A stretch of 34,066 nt of DNA from Firmicutes bacterium AM55-24TS (GTDB lineage: Bacteria > Bacillota > Clostridia > UBA1381): contig QTVU01000033.1 in the NCBI GenBank assembly GCA_003460745.1, positions 1 through 34,066 of the forward strand, read 5' to 3'. Every line of letters begins with the position of its first letter. Position 1 is the first letter of the stretch. The notes under the pieces were generated by a model. That model saw only the letters and a list, made by a program, of their open reading frames with translations, made no database searches and had not been told where the DNA came from. The position numbers and the translations under genes are program-made. Below, one piece after another: positions 8,577 through 16,411 of the stretch.

Positions 8577-8605
8577 ATTATACCAGATATTTGAATATAA
8601 AACAA
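8577..8605 (-). promoter_or_regulatory. Citrate synthase promoter
   Basis: On the minus strand there is TTGTTT (8605-8600), a 17-bp spacer and TATAAT (8582-8577). It is back-to-back with the plus-strand promoter at 8625-8653. Confidence 0.5.
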
Positions 8606-8624
8606 CAAAAATTATGTAAACTTA

Positions 8625-8653
8625 TTGTGAATTGTTGATAGGCGTGATATAAT
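8625..8653 (+). promoter_or_regulatory. Promoter of the DJ-1/cyclo-ligase/TatD operon
   Basis: TTGTGA (8625-8630), a 17-bp spacer and TATAAT (8648-8653), 29 bases before the ATG at 8683. Confidence 0.6.
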
Positions 8654-8682
8654 AGTAAAAAAAGATGAAAGGATAGATTTTT

Positions 8683-9216
8683 ATGGTATATGTAATGCTT
8701 GCGGACGGTTTCGAGGAAGTTGAGGCAATCGAACCTATAGATATTTTGAAAAGAGGCGGTGTTGATGTTACAACAGTCGGTGTAAAGAGCAAGACAGTAA
8801 CCGGCGCACACGGTATTGAGGTGACAGCCGATATTGAGATTAACGGGGTTGAGCCTGAAAAGATGGAACTTTTAATGTTGCCGGGCGGTATCGGTCACGA
8901 AATTCTTGACGCGTCAAACGATGTACACGGACTTTTGAATTATGCGGTTGCAAACCGTATTTATGTATCGGCAATTTGTGCCGCACCGTCAATTTTGGGT
9001 AAGAAAATGTTACTTGAGGATAAAAAAGCGACTTGTTTCCCGGGTTACGAAAAGTATCTTTACGGTGCAGACGTAAAGTCGGATAAAGTTGTTGTTGACG
9101 GTAAGTTTATAACCGGCAAGGGCGCAGGCGCGGCGGCTGATTTCGGGTTTGCCATGTTGGCTATTCTAAAGGACAAGGAAACTGCCGACAGAGTAAAGGA
9201 GACAATGCAGTATTGA
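8683..9216 (+). CDS. DJ-1/PfpI family protein
   Basis: A 177-residue member of the DJ-1/ThiJ subgroup of class I glutamine-amidotransferase-like proteins. Visible features are the N-terminal MVYVMLADGFEEVEAIEP with the conserved Glu near 14-17, the LPGG turn near 66-69, and the nucleophile elbow SAICAAPSILG with Cys99. Relatives are described as glyoxalase III, deglycase or chaperone-like proteins, so the reaction is uncertain. It heads an operon: its TGA overlaps the TTG start of the next gene. Confidence 0.88.
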   Translation: MVYVMLADGFEEVEAIEPIDILKRGGVDVTTVGVKSKTVTGAHGIEVTADIEINGVEPEKMELLMLPGGIGHEILDASNDVHGLLNYAVANRIYVSAICAAPSILGKKMLLEDKKATCFPGYEKYLYGADVKSDKVVVDGKFITGKGAGAAADFGFAMLAILKDKETADRVKETMQY

Positions 9217-9770
9217 TTAAGGACGAGATAAGGGAAGATATGCGTGCCAAACGTCGTGCGCTATCTAAGGACGAGGTTAAAATTAAAAGTGATGAAATTC
9301 GTCAAAGGCTGCTTGGGGTTGAGCGTGTGAAACAAGCCAAAACAATATGTACGTTCATATCTGCGTTCAAAGAACCTGATACCGTTGAAATAATCAAAGA
9401 ACTTTGGGAACAGGACAAAAAAATTATTGTGCCGATAACCGATATTGAGAGCGGTACGTTGTCGCTTTCGTATATAAACAGTATGGACGATATGAAAAAG
9501 GGTGCATATGGCATTTTAGAGCCGAAAACGGTACGAAAGGCTGACGAAAATAATATTGACGTTATTCTTGTACCGGGACTTGCATTTGACCGTAACGGCG
9601 GAAGAATGGGATTTGGAAAAGGGTATTACGACAGACTGCTTGAAAGCAGCAAAGCAGTGAAAATAGGGCTTTGCTATGATTTTCAGATACTTGAAAAAAT
9701 ACCTACGGAAATTCACGATGTTCCGATGAATTTTGTGATAACGGAAAAAGAAATTTTAGAAATCAGGTGA
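9213..9770 (+). CDS. 5-formyltetrahydrofolate cyclo-ligase
   Basis: A 185-residue enzyme that converts 5-formyl-THF to 5,10-methenyl-THF with ATP. Family marks are the N-terminal basic helix (IREDMRAKRRALS) and the nucleotide-binding motif GRMGFGKGYYDRLL near residue 130. The start is a TTG that overlaps the TGA of the DJ-1 gene. The ribosome site AAAGGAGA lies about 10 bases upstream within that gene. The overlaps suggest coupled translation across this operon. Confidence 0.92.
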   Translation: MIKDEIREDMRAKRRALSKDEVKIKSDEIRQRLLGVERVKQAKTICTFISAFKEPDTVEIIKELWEQDKKIIVPITDIESGTLSLSYINSMDDMKKGAYGILEPKTVRKADENNIDVILVPGLAFDRNGGRMGFGKGYYDRLLESSKAVKIGLCYDFQILEKIPTEIHDVPMNFVITEKEILEIR

Positions 9771-9775
9771 AAGTT

Positions 9776-10543
9776 ATGTTGTTTGATTCTCACGCACATT
9801 ATAATGATGATAGATTTAAAGATGATGTCGATGAAGTGCTGTCGGCGATGAATGAAAATAATGTCGGACTTATTTTAAATTCGTGTTCGTCACTTGACGA
9901 GGTGCCGGATATATTTGCGATATGTGAAAAATATCCGTTCGTCTATGCATCGGTCGGAATACATCCGCACGAGGTTTCCGAACTTACCGAGGCGGATATG
10001 GATAAGCTGAAGGAATATGCAAAAAATCCGAAAGTTAAAGCGATAGGTGAAATAGGACTTGACTATTTTTATGATTTTTCACCGCGTGATATTCAGCAAA
10101 AGTGGTTTGCAAGACAAGTGGACGTTGCACGAGAGCTTAAAATGCCGGTTGTTATACACGACAGAGAAGCGCATAAGGATTGTATGGATATTTTGCGTGA
10201 ACATAAGGTGAGCGAAGTCGGAGGAGTATTCCATTGCTATGCGGGAAGTGTTGAAATGGCAAAGGAAATACTTGATTGGGGAATGTATATCGCGTTCGGC
10301 GGTTCACTTACGTTTAAAAAGTCGGTAAGACCTGTTGAAGTGGCGAAGTATGTACCGCTTGACAGAATTGTTATTGAAACCGATTCGCCGTACCTTACAC
10401 CGGAACCGCACAGAGGAAAGCGAAACAGTTCGCTTTATATCCACTATGTTGCCGAAAAACTTGCGGCGGTAAAGGGTATTTCTGTTGAAGAAATCGAAAG
10501 TGCAACATATGAAAATGCAAAAAAATGCTTTGGAATAAAATAA
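9776..10543 (+). CDS. tatD: TatD family metal-dependent DNase
   Basis: A TIM-barrel amidohydrolase-fold nuclease. Metal ligands are visible in HAH (residues 6-8), GEIGLDYFYD, VIHDREAH, FHCYAG and ETDSPYL. I chose the ATG at 9776 because it gives the typical MLFDSHAHYND start and has AGGTGA 5 bases upstream. A GTG at 9767 would add three residues but lacks a spaced ribosome site. The gene follows the cyclo-ligase with the ribosome site overlapping that gene's stop. The TAA lies within the shared terminator at 10539-10587. Confidence 0.9.
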   Translation: MLFDSHAHYNDDRFKDDVDEVLSAMNENNVGLILNSCSSLDEVPDIFAICEKYPFVYASVGIHPHEVSELTEADMDKLKEYAKNPKVKAIGEIGLDYFYDFSPRDIQQKWFARQVDVARELKMPVVIHDREAHKDCMDILREHKVSEVGGVFHCYAGSVEMAKEILDWGMYIAFGGSLTFKKSVRPVEVAKYVPLDRIVIETDSPYLTPEPHRGKRNSSLYIHYVAEKLAAVKGISVEEIESATYENAKKCFGIK

Positions 10544-10587
10544 TATAAAAGACAGATTACAAAAAGTAATCTGTCTTTTATATTATT
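10539..10587. terminator. Bidirectional terminator shared by tatD and spoVG
   Basis: A perfect 22-bp stem (10539-10560 with 10566-10587) and an AAAAA loop. It contains the stop codons of both convergent genes (tatD 10541-10543, spoVG 10583-10585). The ends are A/T rich and supply a U tract in either direction. Confidence 0.85.
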
Positions 10588-10864
10588 CAGCTGTTTCCGG
10601 AGCAGGCTCGTCTTCAATCGCATCATATGCGGCAAGAACCTTGCTTTCGAGCATATTTCTCATATCACTGTTTATCGGATGAGCAATATCTCTGTACTCA
10701 CCGTCAGGAGTTCTTCTGCTTGGCATAGCAACAAACAGCTTTTCCGGACCTTCAATAACCTTTACGTCATGGACAGCAAACGCATTGTCAAATGTAACAG
10801 ATGCGACAGCTTTCATTTTTCCTTCGCTGGCTACTTTTTTAATTCTGATGTCTGTAATTTCCAT
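10583..10864 (-). CDS. spoVG: SpoVG regulatory protein
   Basis: A 93-residue SpoVG, a small nucleic-acid-binding regulator. It affects septation and sporulation in Bacillus and also occurs in non-sporulating Firmicutes. Recognisable parts are [11 protein letters not shown] at the start, the core [20 protein letters not shown] and the signature [22 protein letters not shown]. The start is set at the ATG giving MEITD, as in known SpoVG. A GTG 12 bases further upstream is too close to the AAGGTG ribosome site. It has its own strong promoter. Confidence 0.95.
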   Translation of the reverse strand: MEITDIRIKKVASEGKMKAVASVTFDNAFAVHDVKVIEGPEKLFVAMPSRRTPDGEYRDIAHPINSDMRNMLESKVLAAYDAIEDEPAPETAE

Positions 10865-10900
10865 GTTTTTCATCACCTTCCGACAAATTTTACTAATTTA

Positions 10901-10929
10901 ATAATATAGCAATTCGCTCAATTTGTCAA
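10901..10929 (-). promoter_or_regulatory. spoVG promoter
   Basis: On the minus strand there is TTGACA (10929-10924), a 17-bp spacer and TATTAT (10906-10901). This is a vegetative-type promoter, not the SigH type used for spoVG in Bacillus. Confidence 0.65.
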
Positions 10930-11011
10930 GTGCTTTTCACAGATTTTATGGTGAAAATGGCGAAAAAATTACAAGATATGATTTTTAATTGGGCAAATTT
11001 ATAAAAAAGGG

Positions 11012-11040
11012 TTTTCAATTTGTTGATAAAGGTATATAAT
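11012..11040 (+). promoter_or_regulatory. murC promoter
   Basis: TTTTCA (11012-11017), a 17-bp spacer and TATAAT (11035-11040), 31 bases before the start codon. Confidence 0.5.
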
Positions 11041-11071
11041 TAATATATTAATATGAGATACGAGGGGATAT

Positions 11072-12466
11072 ATGATGAATAGATTTCAAATGTCTGATAT
11101 AGATAAGACGGCAAATATACATTTTATCGGTATAGGCGGAATAAGTATGAGCGGTTTGGCACAAATTGTGCTTAAAGACGGCTACGGCGTTTCCGGCTCG
11201 GACTGGAATAAGAGTGCTATAACCGAAAAGCTTGAAAATATGGGTGCGGATATTGTGTACGGTCACGGTGCCGTTAACGAGGACGGCATAAATAAGGCAT
11301 CGCTTGTTGTATATACGGCGGCGGCAAAAGCCGATAATCCCGAAATTGTGCTTGCAAAGGAAAAGGGCATTCGCCTTATAGACAGAGCCGAGTTTTTGGG
11401 TGCGATAATGAAAAATTACAAGCACGCCGTCGGCGTAAGCGGAACGCACGGCAAGACAACGACAACATCAATGCTTGCACACGCACTTATCGGTGCAAAT
11501 CTTGACCCTACAATCAGCGTAGGCGGTGAGCTTGATTTAATCGGCGGAAATATCAGAACGGGTAAATCAGATTATTTTGTTACAGAGGCTTGTGAATACA
11601 CAAACAGCTTTTTGAAATTTTATCCTACAATCGCCCTTATAACAAATGTTGAGGAAGATCATCTTGACTTCTTTTCGGGAATTGACGAAATAATCGCAAG
11701 TTTCAGACAGTTTGCGTACTTGACAAAGGATATAGGTTATGTCGTTGCAATGGGCGGAGATAAGAATGTTCAAAAAGTGCTTGAAAACGCAGATGACCTT
11801 AACATAATCACTTACGGAATGGAAAGCAAGTTTGATTATTACCCTGAAAACATTGTGTATCACGCAGGTTTTCCGAGCTTTGACGTTATGAAAAACGGTG
11901 AAAAGGTTTGTCATATAAAACTTAATGTTCCGGGCGAACACAATATTTTAAATTCGCTTGCCACGGTTGCGGTATGTAATCTTATGGGCGTTGACGCGGA
12001 AACTGCCGCAAAGGGGATTGAAACATTTAAAGGTACGCACAGACGTTTTGAGAAAAAAGGATTTTTAAACGGTGCGGTTGTGATTGACGACTATGCACAC
12101 CACCCGACAGAAATAAAAGCGACACTTCACGCGGCACAAAAATTCCCGCACAATAAAGTTTGGTGCGTGTTCCAGCCGCACACTTTCTCACGAACAAGAA
12201 CATTGTGGGACGAATTTGTCGGTGCATTTGATGATGCGGACGAATTGATTTTGACACATATATATGCTGCACGTGAAAAGTTTGACGGTGTTACAAAACC
12301 TGAAAATCTTGCGGAGGATATTAAGAAACGCGGAGTAAATGCACAGTATATCGATAAATTCGAGGATATTGCCGAGTTTTTGAAAAAGAACGTCAAAGAG
12401 GGCGATATTGTATTTACAATGGGTGCAGGTGACGTTGTTAATATAAATAAGTTAATCGTTGAGTAA
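11072..12466 (+). CDS. murC: UDP-N-acetylmuramate--L-alanine ligase
   Basis: A 464-residue cytoplasmic ligase that adds the first L-Ala of the peptidoglycan stem peptide. It shows the N-terminal UDP-binding GIGGISMSGLA (about 20-30), the ATP P-loop GTHGKTTTTSM (124-134), the central NVEEDHLDFF and the C-terminal DDYAHHPTEIKATL and QPHTFSRT motifs. Start ATG 11072, with ATG 11075 equally possible, follows a GAGGGG site. It is a single gene, not in a division and cell wall cluster, ending at a strong terminator. Confidence 0.96.
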   Translation: MMNRFQMSDIDKTANIHFIGIGGISMSGLAQIVLKDGYGVSGSDWNKSAITEKLENMGADIVYGHGAVNEDGINKASLVVYTAAAKADNPEIVLAKEKGIRLIDRAEFLGAIMKNYKHAVGVSGTHGKTTTTSMLAHALIGANLDPTISVGGELDLIGGNIRTGKSDYFVTEACEYTNSFLKFYPTIALITNVEEDHLDFFSGIDEIIASFRQFAYLTKDIGYVVAMGGDKNVQKVLENADDLNIITYGMESKFDYYPENIVYHAGFPSFDVMKNGEKVCHIKLNVPGEHNILNSLATVAVCNLMGVDAETAAKGIETFKGTHRRFEKKGFLNGAVVIDDYAHHPTEIKATLHAAQKFPHNKVWCVFQPHTFSRTRTLWDEFVGAFDDADELILTHIYAAREKFDGVTKPENLAEDIKKRGVNAQYIDKFEDIAEFLKKNVKEGDIVFTMGAGDVVNINKLIVE

Positions 12467-12501
12467 CAAAAAAAGACGACTGAGAAGTCGTCTTTTTTGT
12501 T
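12466..12501. terminator. Bidirectional terminator for murC and the two-component operon
   Basis: The core stem GACGACT/AGTCGTC with loop GAGA is extended by A/T pairs to a total of about 16 bp. There is a T tract on both strands. It lies directly after the murC stop and about 50 bases beyond the histidine kinase stop. Confidence 0.85.
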
Positions 12502-12550
12502 GCCTCCCCTTGAGGGGAAGTGTCACGAGGTACGAGTGACGGAGGGGGCT
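12502..12550. repeat. GC-rich palindromic intergenic repeat element
   Basis: The stretch is much richer in GC than its surroundings. It has nested inverted repeats: GCCTCC with GGAGGGGGC on the outside, CCCCTTGAGGGG locally, and GTCAC with GTGAC near the middle. It fills the whole gap between the shared terminator and the histidine kinase stop codon. Elements of this form are scattered between genes in many gut Firmicutes (from general knowledge). No second copy is present in this window. Confidence 0.5.
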
Positions 12551-13879
12551 TTACTTCGCCACAGGTATTTTAACGGTAAATTCCGTATATTCATTCTTTT
12601 TTGAGTAAACCTTAATACTGCCTTTGCAAGCGGTTGTGATAGCTTTTGCTATTGCAAGACCAAGCCCGTAACCGCCGCTTTCTCTTGCTCTTGACTTGTC
12701 CTCACGATAGAAACGTTCAAATATTTGTTTTTGTGCGTCCTCAGAAATTCCGACACCTGTATTTCTGACTGTCAATACCGCATCAGATGATTCGTGAGTA
12801 AGAGTTATATTAATGTCGCCGGATTTCGGTGTGTATTTGACTGCGTTGTCAAGAAGTATCATAACAAGCTGTTTAAGCTGTTCGGTCGAGCCGTTTACGA
12901 ATAAATCGGGAGTGATGTCGTAAGTAAGGTTTACGTTGTTTTCAAAAATGACTGCCTCCATAAGAAGTATAACGCTTTCGGCTGCCTCCGAAAATGAAAC
13001 CTTGCTGAAAATCACGTTTCCGTCGTCGTGGTCAATTCTTGCGAGATAAAGTAGGTCATTTGTGAGTTTTGTCATTCTTTCAGTCTCTGTTTTAATGTAA
13101 TCAAGCCATTTTTTTTCTTCGCTTATAGTGTTTTCCTGATGTGACAGAAGTACGTCAACATTTGTGTTAATTGTTGTAAGCGGTGTTTTCAGTTCGTGTG
13201 ACGCGTCTGCGACAAACTGTTTTTGCTTGTTGTACGATTCTTCAACCGGCTTGATTGAACGGTTTGCGGACGACAGACTGATTAAAAATGCTACCGTAAG
13301 TGCAACTACGCCGACTAAAAGAAGTATCAAAAATAAATTTCTAAGCATTGCGTGTTCGGCTTGACATTCCGTAAATGCAATTATAAAACCTGTATCAAGC
13401 GGTACAACTTTGTATGACCAGTAACCGTTTGACGAACGGATTTGTCCTTTGTCCTCCGAACCGTAAATAATGTCGTTTATTTTGTCTGTATAGAAATCTT
13501 CGGTTAAATCAAATGGTGCGTTGACTTTTTCAACATTGCCGTCCGTATCGGTTGTGACAGTGAAAGTAAGCGAAAATTCCTGCTTTTGCTTGTCATTTTT
13601 GTTTATGTTGTCCGCATTTGGGTCGACTGTATTCGGATTGGGCGGTACATCGCCGTTTTGGTTGGGCGGTACATCGTCAATCGGCTTTTGCATATTGTCT
13701 TTCTGCCGCGGATTGTGGTCGGGACGAATAAATTCAATCGCTCTGTCAAGTTTTTGCGATATGCTTTTGTTTACGTTTTGAGCCGTCATAATATAAATAA
13801 CGGAAAAACTCGATAAAACAAGTGCCGCAATTATGAGCGTGTTTATTATAAGAAGTTTATTTCTAAGTTTTTTAAACAT
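12551..13879 (-). CDS. Sensor histidine kinase of a two-component system
   Basis: About 442 residues. Membrane segments lie near 8-31 and 182-203 and enclose an extracytoplasmic domain of about 150 residues. The first part of that domain is rich in Pro, Asn and Asp, with DVPPNQNG/DVPPNPNT repeats. HisKA follows, with the phospho-acceptor H228 in DASHELKTPLTT. The ATPase domain shows the N box LLDNAVKYTP and the G boxes GVGISEDAQKQIFERF and GGYGLGLAIA. No PAS or HAMP domain is obvious. I chose the ATG at 13879, with AGGGGG 8 bases upstream, over a TTG six bases earlier. It follows the regulator gene by 12 bases and is cotranscribed. The stimulus is unknown; the target operon suggests phosphate or stress. 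Confidence 0.92.
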   Translation of the reverse strand: MFKKLRNKLLIINTLIIAALVLSSFSVIYIMTAQNVNKSISQKLDRAIEFIRPDHNPRQKDNMQKPIDDVPPNQNGDVPPNPNTVDPNADNINKNDKQKQEFSLTFTVTTDTDGNVEKVNAPFDLTEDFYTDKINDIIYGSEDKGQIRSSNGYWSYKVVPLDTGFIIAFTECQAEHAMLRNLFLILLLVGVVALTVAFLISLSSANRSIKPVEESYNKQKQFVADASHELKTPLTTINTNVDVLLSHQENTISEEKKWLDYIKTETERMTKLTNDLLYLARIDHDDGNVIFSKVSFSEAAESVILLMEAVIFENNVNLTYDITPDLFVNGSTEQLKQLVMILLDNAVKYTPKSGDINITLTHESSDAVLTVRNTGVGISEDAQKQIFERFYREDKSRARESGGYGLGLAIAKAITTACKGSIKVYSKKNEYTEFTVKIPVAK

Positions 13880-13891
13880 ACCCAAGTCCCC

Positions 13892-14565
13892 CTATTCGCT
13901 TAAAGTGTAGCCGACACCTCTTATGGTGTTAATGGACACCTTTGAATGTACGAACGCAAGTTTTTTGCGGAGAAATGATATATATACTTCAACGTGATTG
14001 GATTCAGCCTCAGAATCAAAACCCCATAATTTTTCTATAATCTGTTCCTTTGAACAAACCATTTCTTTGTGTAACATTAAATGTTCAAGCAGTTCGCTTT
14101 CTTTTAATGTAAGAGTTATTTCCGACGCACCTGCCGTCAGCTTTAATGAAGAAGTGTTAAGAGTTATATCGCCGTATGAGATAGTATTTGTGTTTGAAAC
14201 TATTTCACCGCGTCTGCGGCCTAATGCCTTATTCTTGCAAGCAGTTCTTCGGTGTTAAACGGCTTTGCGAGGTAATCGTCTGCACCGCTGTCAAGTCCGA
14301 GAACTTTGTCGGAAATTTCATTTTTTGCGGTAAGAAGTATAACAGGTGTGTCAAAACCCTCCGAACGCAAGGTTTTTAAAACGGTTATACCGTCCATTTT
14401 AGGTAACATTATATCAAGGACAATGACGTCATATATACCGCTTAATGCGTCGTCAAGTCCTGTTTCACCGTCGTTTGCAACGTCAACGGTGTAATTGTTT
14501 TTCTTTAATATATGTGATAAAGCTTCTGATAAATGAAGCTCGTCCTCTACAACCAGTATTCGCAT
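13892..14565 (-). CDS. OmpR/PhoB-type response regulator (one apparent frameshift)
   Basis: Reconstructed as 224 residues. The receiver domain starts MRILVVEDE and has phospho-acceptor D51 in VLDIMLP and K101 in YLAKPFN. The C-terminal winged helix contains SNHVEVYISFLRKKL and INTIRGVGYTLSE. The two parts are in different frames. The first stops at 14221 (LLARIRH), and adding one G there gives the typical LLARIRALGRRRG linker. A GG in place of GGG is the likely lesion. The start at 14565 is set by GAGGGTG upstream and by the 5' end expected from the promoter at 14598-14630. It probably binds the repeats before itself and before the polyphosphate operon. Confidence 0.88.
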
Positions 14566-14597
14566 TCGCTCACCCTCTTTTATCATTTTATATCTAT

Positions 14598-14630
14598 ATT
14601 ATAGCATAGTTTTCTTAAATGTACCTTAAT
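14598..14630 (-). promoter_or_regulatory. Regulator promoter with PhoB-type direct repeats
   Basis: Read on the minus strand: ATTAAGG (14630-14624), 4 bases, TTTAAGA (14619-14613), 9 bases, then TATAAT (14603-14598). The repeats recur every 11 bp and sit where a -35 box would be, as at activator-dependent OmpR/PhoB promoters. The layout matches the divergent promoter at 14703-14735 base for base in spacing. Confidence 0.7.
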
Positions 14631-14702
14631 TTTAAAAGTTTTTTTACGTATTATATAGTAGAAATTTCACCGGAGAAAAGTTTCCTGAAATTAATTTTAC
14701 AT

Positions 14703-14735
14703 TTTAAGGTTTATTTAAGGATTATACCGTACAAT
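14703..14735 (+). promoter_or_regulatory. Polyphosphate-operon promoter with PhoB-type direct repeats
   Basis: TTTAAGG (14703-14709), 4 bases, TTTAAGG (14714-14720), 9 bases, then TACAAT (14730-14735). There is no good separate -35 box, because the repeats cover that position. This suggests activation by the adjacent response regulator. Confidence 0.7.
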
Positions 14736-14772
14736 GAAATCAACGAAAGGATAAAAGAGGAGATGAGGACTT

Positions 14773-15540
14773 ATGGCAATAGAGATTTTTAATCGTTATG
14801 AGCATAAATATAAGCTCGACACGAAAACTTTTAATAAGGTTTTGGAGATTATGGATGAGCATATGGAACTTGATTCGCATTGCGGCGAACATTCGCTTTA
14901 TACCATAGCAAATATTTATTACGACACGAAAGACAATTCTCTTATAAGAGAGTCGCTTTCAAAACCGGCATATAAGGAAAAGTTAAGACTTCGTTCTTAC
15001 GGTGTACCGGATATGGATTCAAAGGTGTTTCTTGAAATAAAGAAGAAATACAGAGGTCTTGTGAATAAACGCCGTACAACATTGGAACTTGGAGAGGCAT
15101 ATGATTTTACTGAAACAGGAGTGAAACCGGAATTACAGGATTATATGAACGGTCAGGTTTTAAATGAACTTGAATATTGCCTTAATTTGTACGACCTTGA
15201 GCCGAAAGTCTATATCGCATATGACAGATTGGCTTATTTTGAAAAAGGCAATGACGATTTGAGAATATCGTTTGATACAAACATTCGTACAAGAAGAAGT
15301 GATTTATTGCTGGAGTCGGGCGACCACGGAAAAAGACTTTTAGACAGTGACGTGTGGCTTATGGAAATAAAAACAAGTTTGGCAAAACCGTTGTGGCTTT
15401 GCGAAATGCTTTCGGAATTTGAAATTCGTTCATCAAGTTTTTCAAAATACGGTACGGAGTACAAAAATATGATGGCAAGACAAAAGGAAATGCCGAAACA
15501 AAAAATATTTGTATTCGGAAATCAAAAACAAGCAGTATAA
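14773..15540 (+). CDS. VTC-domain polyphosphate polymerase
   Basis: A 255-residue protein of the VTC/CYTH tunnel-fold family, the catalytic domain type of yeast Vtc4 that builds polyphosphate from ATP. Basic tunnel-type residues are visible in NRYEHKYKL (R8, K12, K14), KLRLRSYG (K70, R72, R74) and EIKKKYRGLVNKRR (K90-K92, R94, K99-R101). The acidic metal-binding type motif LMEIKT is near 197. No membrane segment and no SPX domain are seen. It is followed after 19 bases by a DUF4956 gene, a pairing common in bacteria. The enzymatic role is inferred from the family. Alternative: another CYTH-type triphosphate enzyme. Confidence 0.85.
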   Translation: MAIEIFNRYEHKYKLDTKTFNKVLEIMDEHMELDSHCGEHSLYTIANIYYDTKDNSLIRESLSKPAYKEKLRLRSYGVPDMDSKVFLEIKKKYRGLVNKRRTTLELGEAYDFTETGVKPELQDYMNGQVLNELEYCLNLYDLEPKVYIAYDRLAYFEKGNDDLRISFDTNIRTRRSDLLLESGDHGKRLLDSDVWLMEIKTSLAKPLWLCEMLSEFEIRSSSFSKYGTEYKNMMARQKEMPKQKIFVFGNQKQAV

Positions 15541-15559
15541 TATGGGAGGATAAAAGAGA

Positions 15560-16255
15560 ATGGATAATTTAATAAATTCAATAACATCAACATCGGATTC
15601 AGGCATAACGCTAACCTTGTCTATGGCAATAGTCGCAATGGCAGCGGCACTTATATTCGGACTTGTTATAAGTCTTACATATATGGGTACACATAAAAAT
15701 AAATATCAGCAGAATTTTGCGATTACGCTTACAATGTTGCCGATAATTTTGACGGTTATAATTTTGTTTGTGGGAAGTAATGTGGCGAGAGCATTTTCTC
15801 TTGCGGGAACATTGTCAATTATTCGTTTCCGTTCGGCACCCGGCGATCCGGAGGATATAGGATATATTTTCTTTGATATTGCGGCAGGTCTTGCGTGCGG
15901 TGTAGGTCTTTACGGATACGGAGCATTATTTGTTTTGTTGCTTTGCCTGTTTATGATTGTGATTTCAAAAATCAAATTCGGTAAGCCTAATACAACGGCT
16001 AAAAATTTGAAAATTACCATTCCCGAAAATCTTGACTATGAGGGTATATTTGATGAAATAATCAAGAAATACTCAAAAGATTACACATTACAAAAGGTCA
16101 GAACAACAGATTTGGGCTCACTGTATGAACTTACATATTCGGTTAATATGAATAAAGATGCCGATGAAAAGAAGTTTATTGACGAATTAAGATGCAGAAA
16201 CGGTAATTTGAACATTGTATTGTCACTTGCCGCAACAGAGTTTTACGGAAAATAA
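15560..16255 (+). CDS. DUF4956 integral membrane protein, partner of the VTC protein
   Basis: 231 residues with hydrophobic segments at about 18-42, 53-72, 98-115 and 117-136, then a cytoplasmic tail of about 90 residues. The conserved family stretch SLAGTLSIIRFRSAPGDPED lies between segments. It is translated from a GGGAGG site right after the VTC gene and is in the same operon. The function is unknown. Pairing with a soluble polyphosphate polymerase suggests a membrane anchor, a channel or a product-handling subunit, by analogy with the membrane-bound yeast VTC complex. Confidence 0.85.
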   Translation: MDNLINSITSTSDSGITLTLSMAIVAMAAALIFGLVISLTYMGTHKNKYQQNFAITLTMLPIILTVIILFVGSNVARAFSLAGTLSIIRFRSAPGDPEDIGYIFFDIAAGLACGVGLYGYGALFVLLLCLFMIVISKIKFGKPNTTAKNLKITIPENLDYEGIFDEIIKKYSKDYTLQKVRTTDLGSLYELTYSVNMNKDADEKKFIDELRCRNGNLNIVLSLAATEFYGK

Positions 16256-16260
16256 AGGTT

Positions 16261-16329
16261 TAATAATATCCGACTGTTTTAACAAGAAATTAATCTCCCC
16301 CCTATACAGTTAAGACAGAGGATATATTA
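16261..16329 (+). promoter_or_regulatory. Structured 3' region with a C-rich loop after the polyphosphate operon
   Basis: CTGTTTTAAC (16274-16283) pairs with GTTAAGACAG (16309-16318), allowing one G-U pair. ATATCC (16266-16271) pairs with GGATAT (16320-16325). The loop of about 25 bases carries a run of six C (TCTCCCCCC, about 16294-16302). No T tract follows, so this is not a classic terminator. The structure is visible. Its role is unknown. Confidence 0.4.
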
Positions 16330-16377
16330 AAACGGATAATAGGGTTGGAAAAAAGTTTAAATTTTTCTAAAAAAGAC

Positions 16378-16406
16378 TTGCAAAGTGTTTTGCAGTATGC
16401 TATAAT
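16378..16406 (+). promoter_or_regulatory. Promoter of a probable small RNA, with overlapping inverted repeat
   Basis: TTGCAA (16378-16383), a 17-bp spacer and TATAAT (16401-16406). TGCAAA (16379-16384) and TTTGCA, 4 bases apart, form an inverted repeat across the -35 box, a possible repressor site. Confidence 0.6.
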
Positions 16407-16411
16407 ATATT

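Noticed and set aside
16379..16394. Catabolite (cre) site at the small-RNA promoter
   Set aside because: The repeat has a 4-base centre without the central CG and is two bases longer than a cre box.
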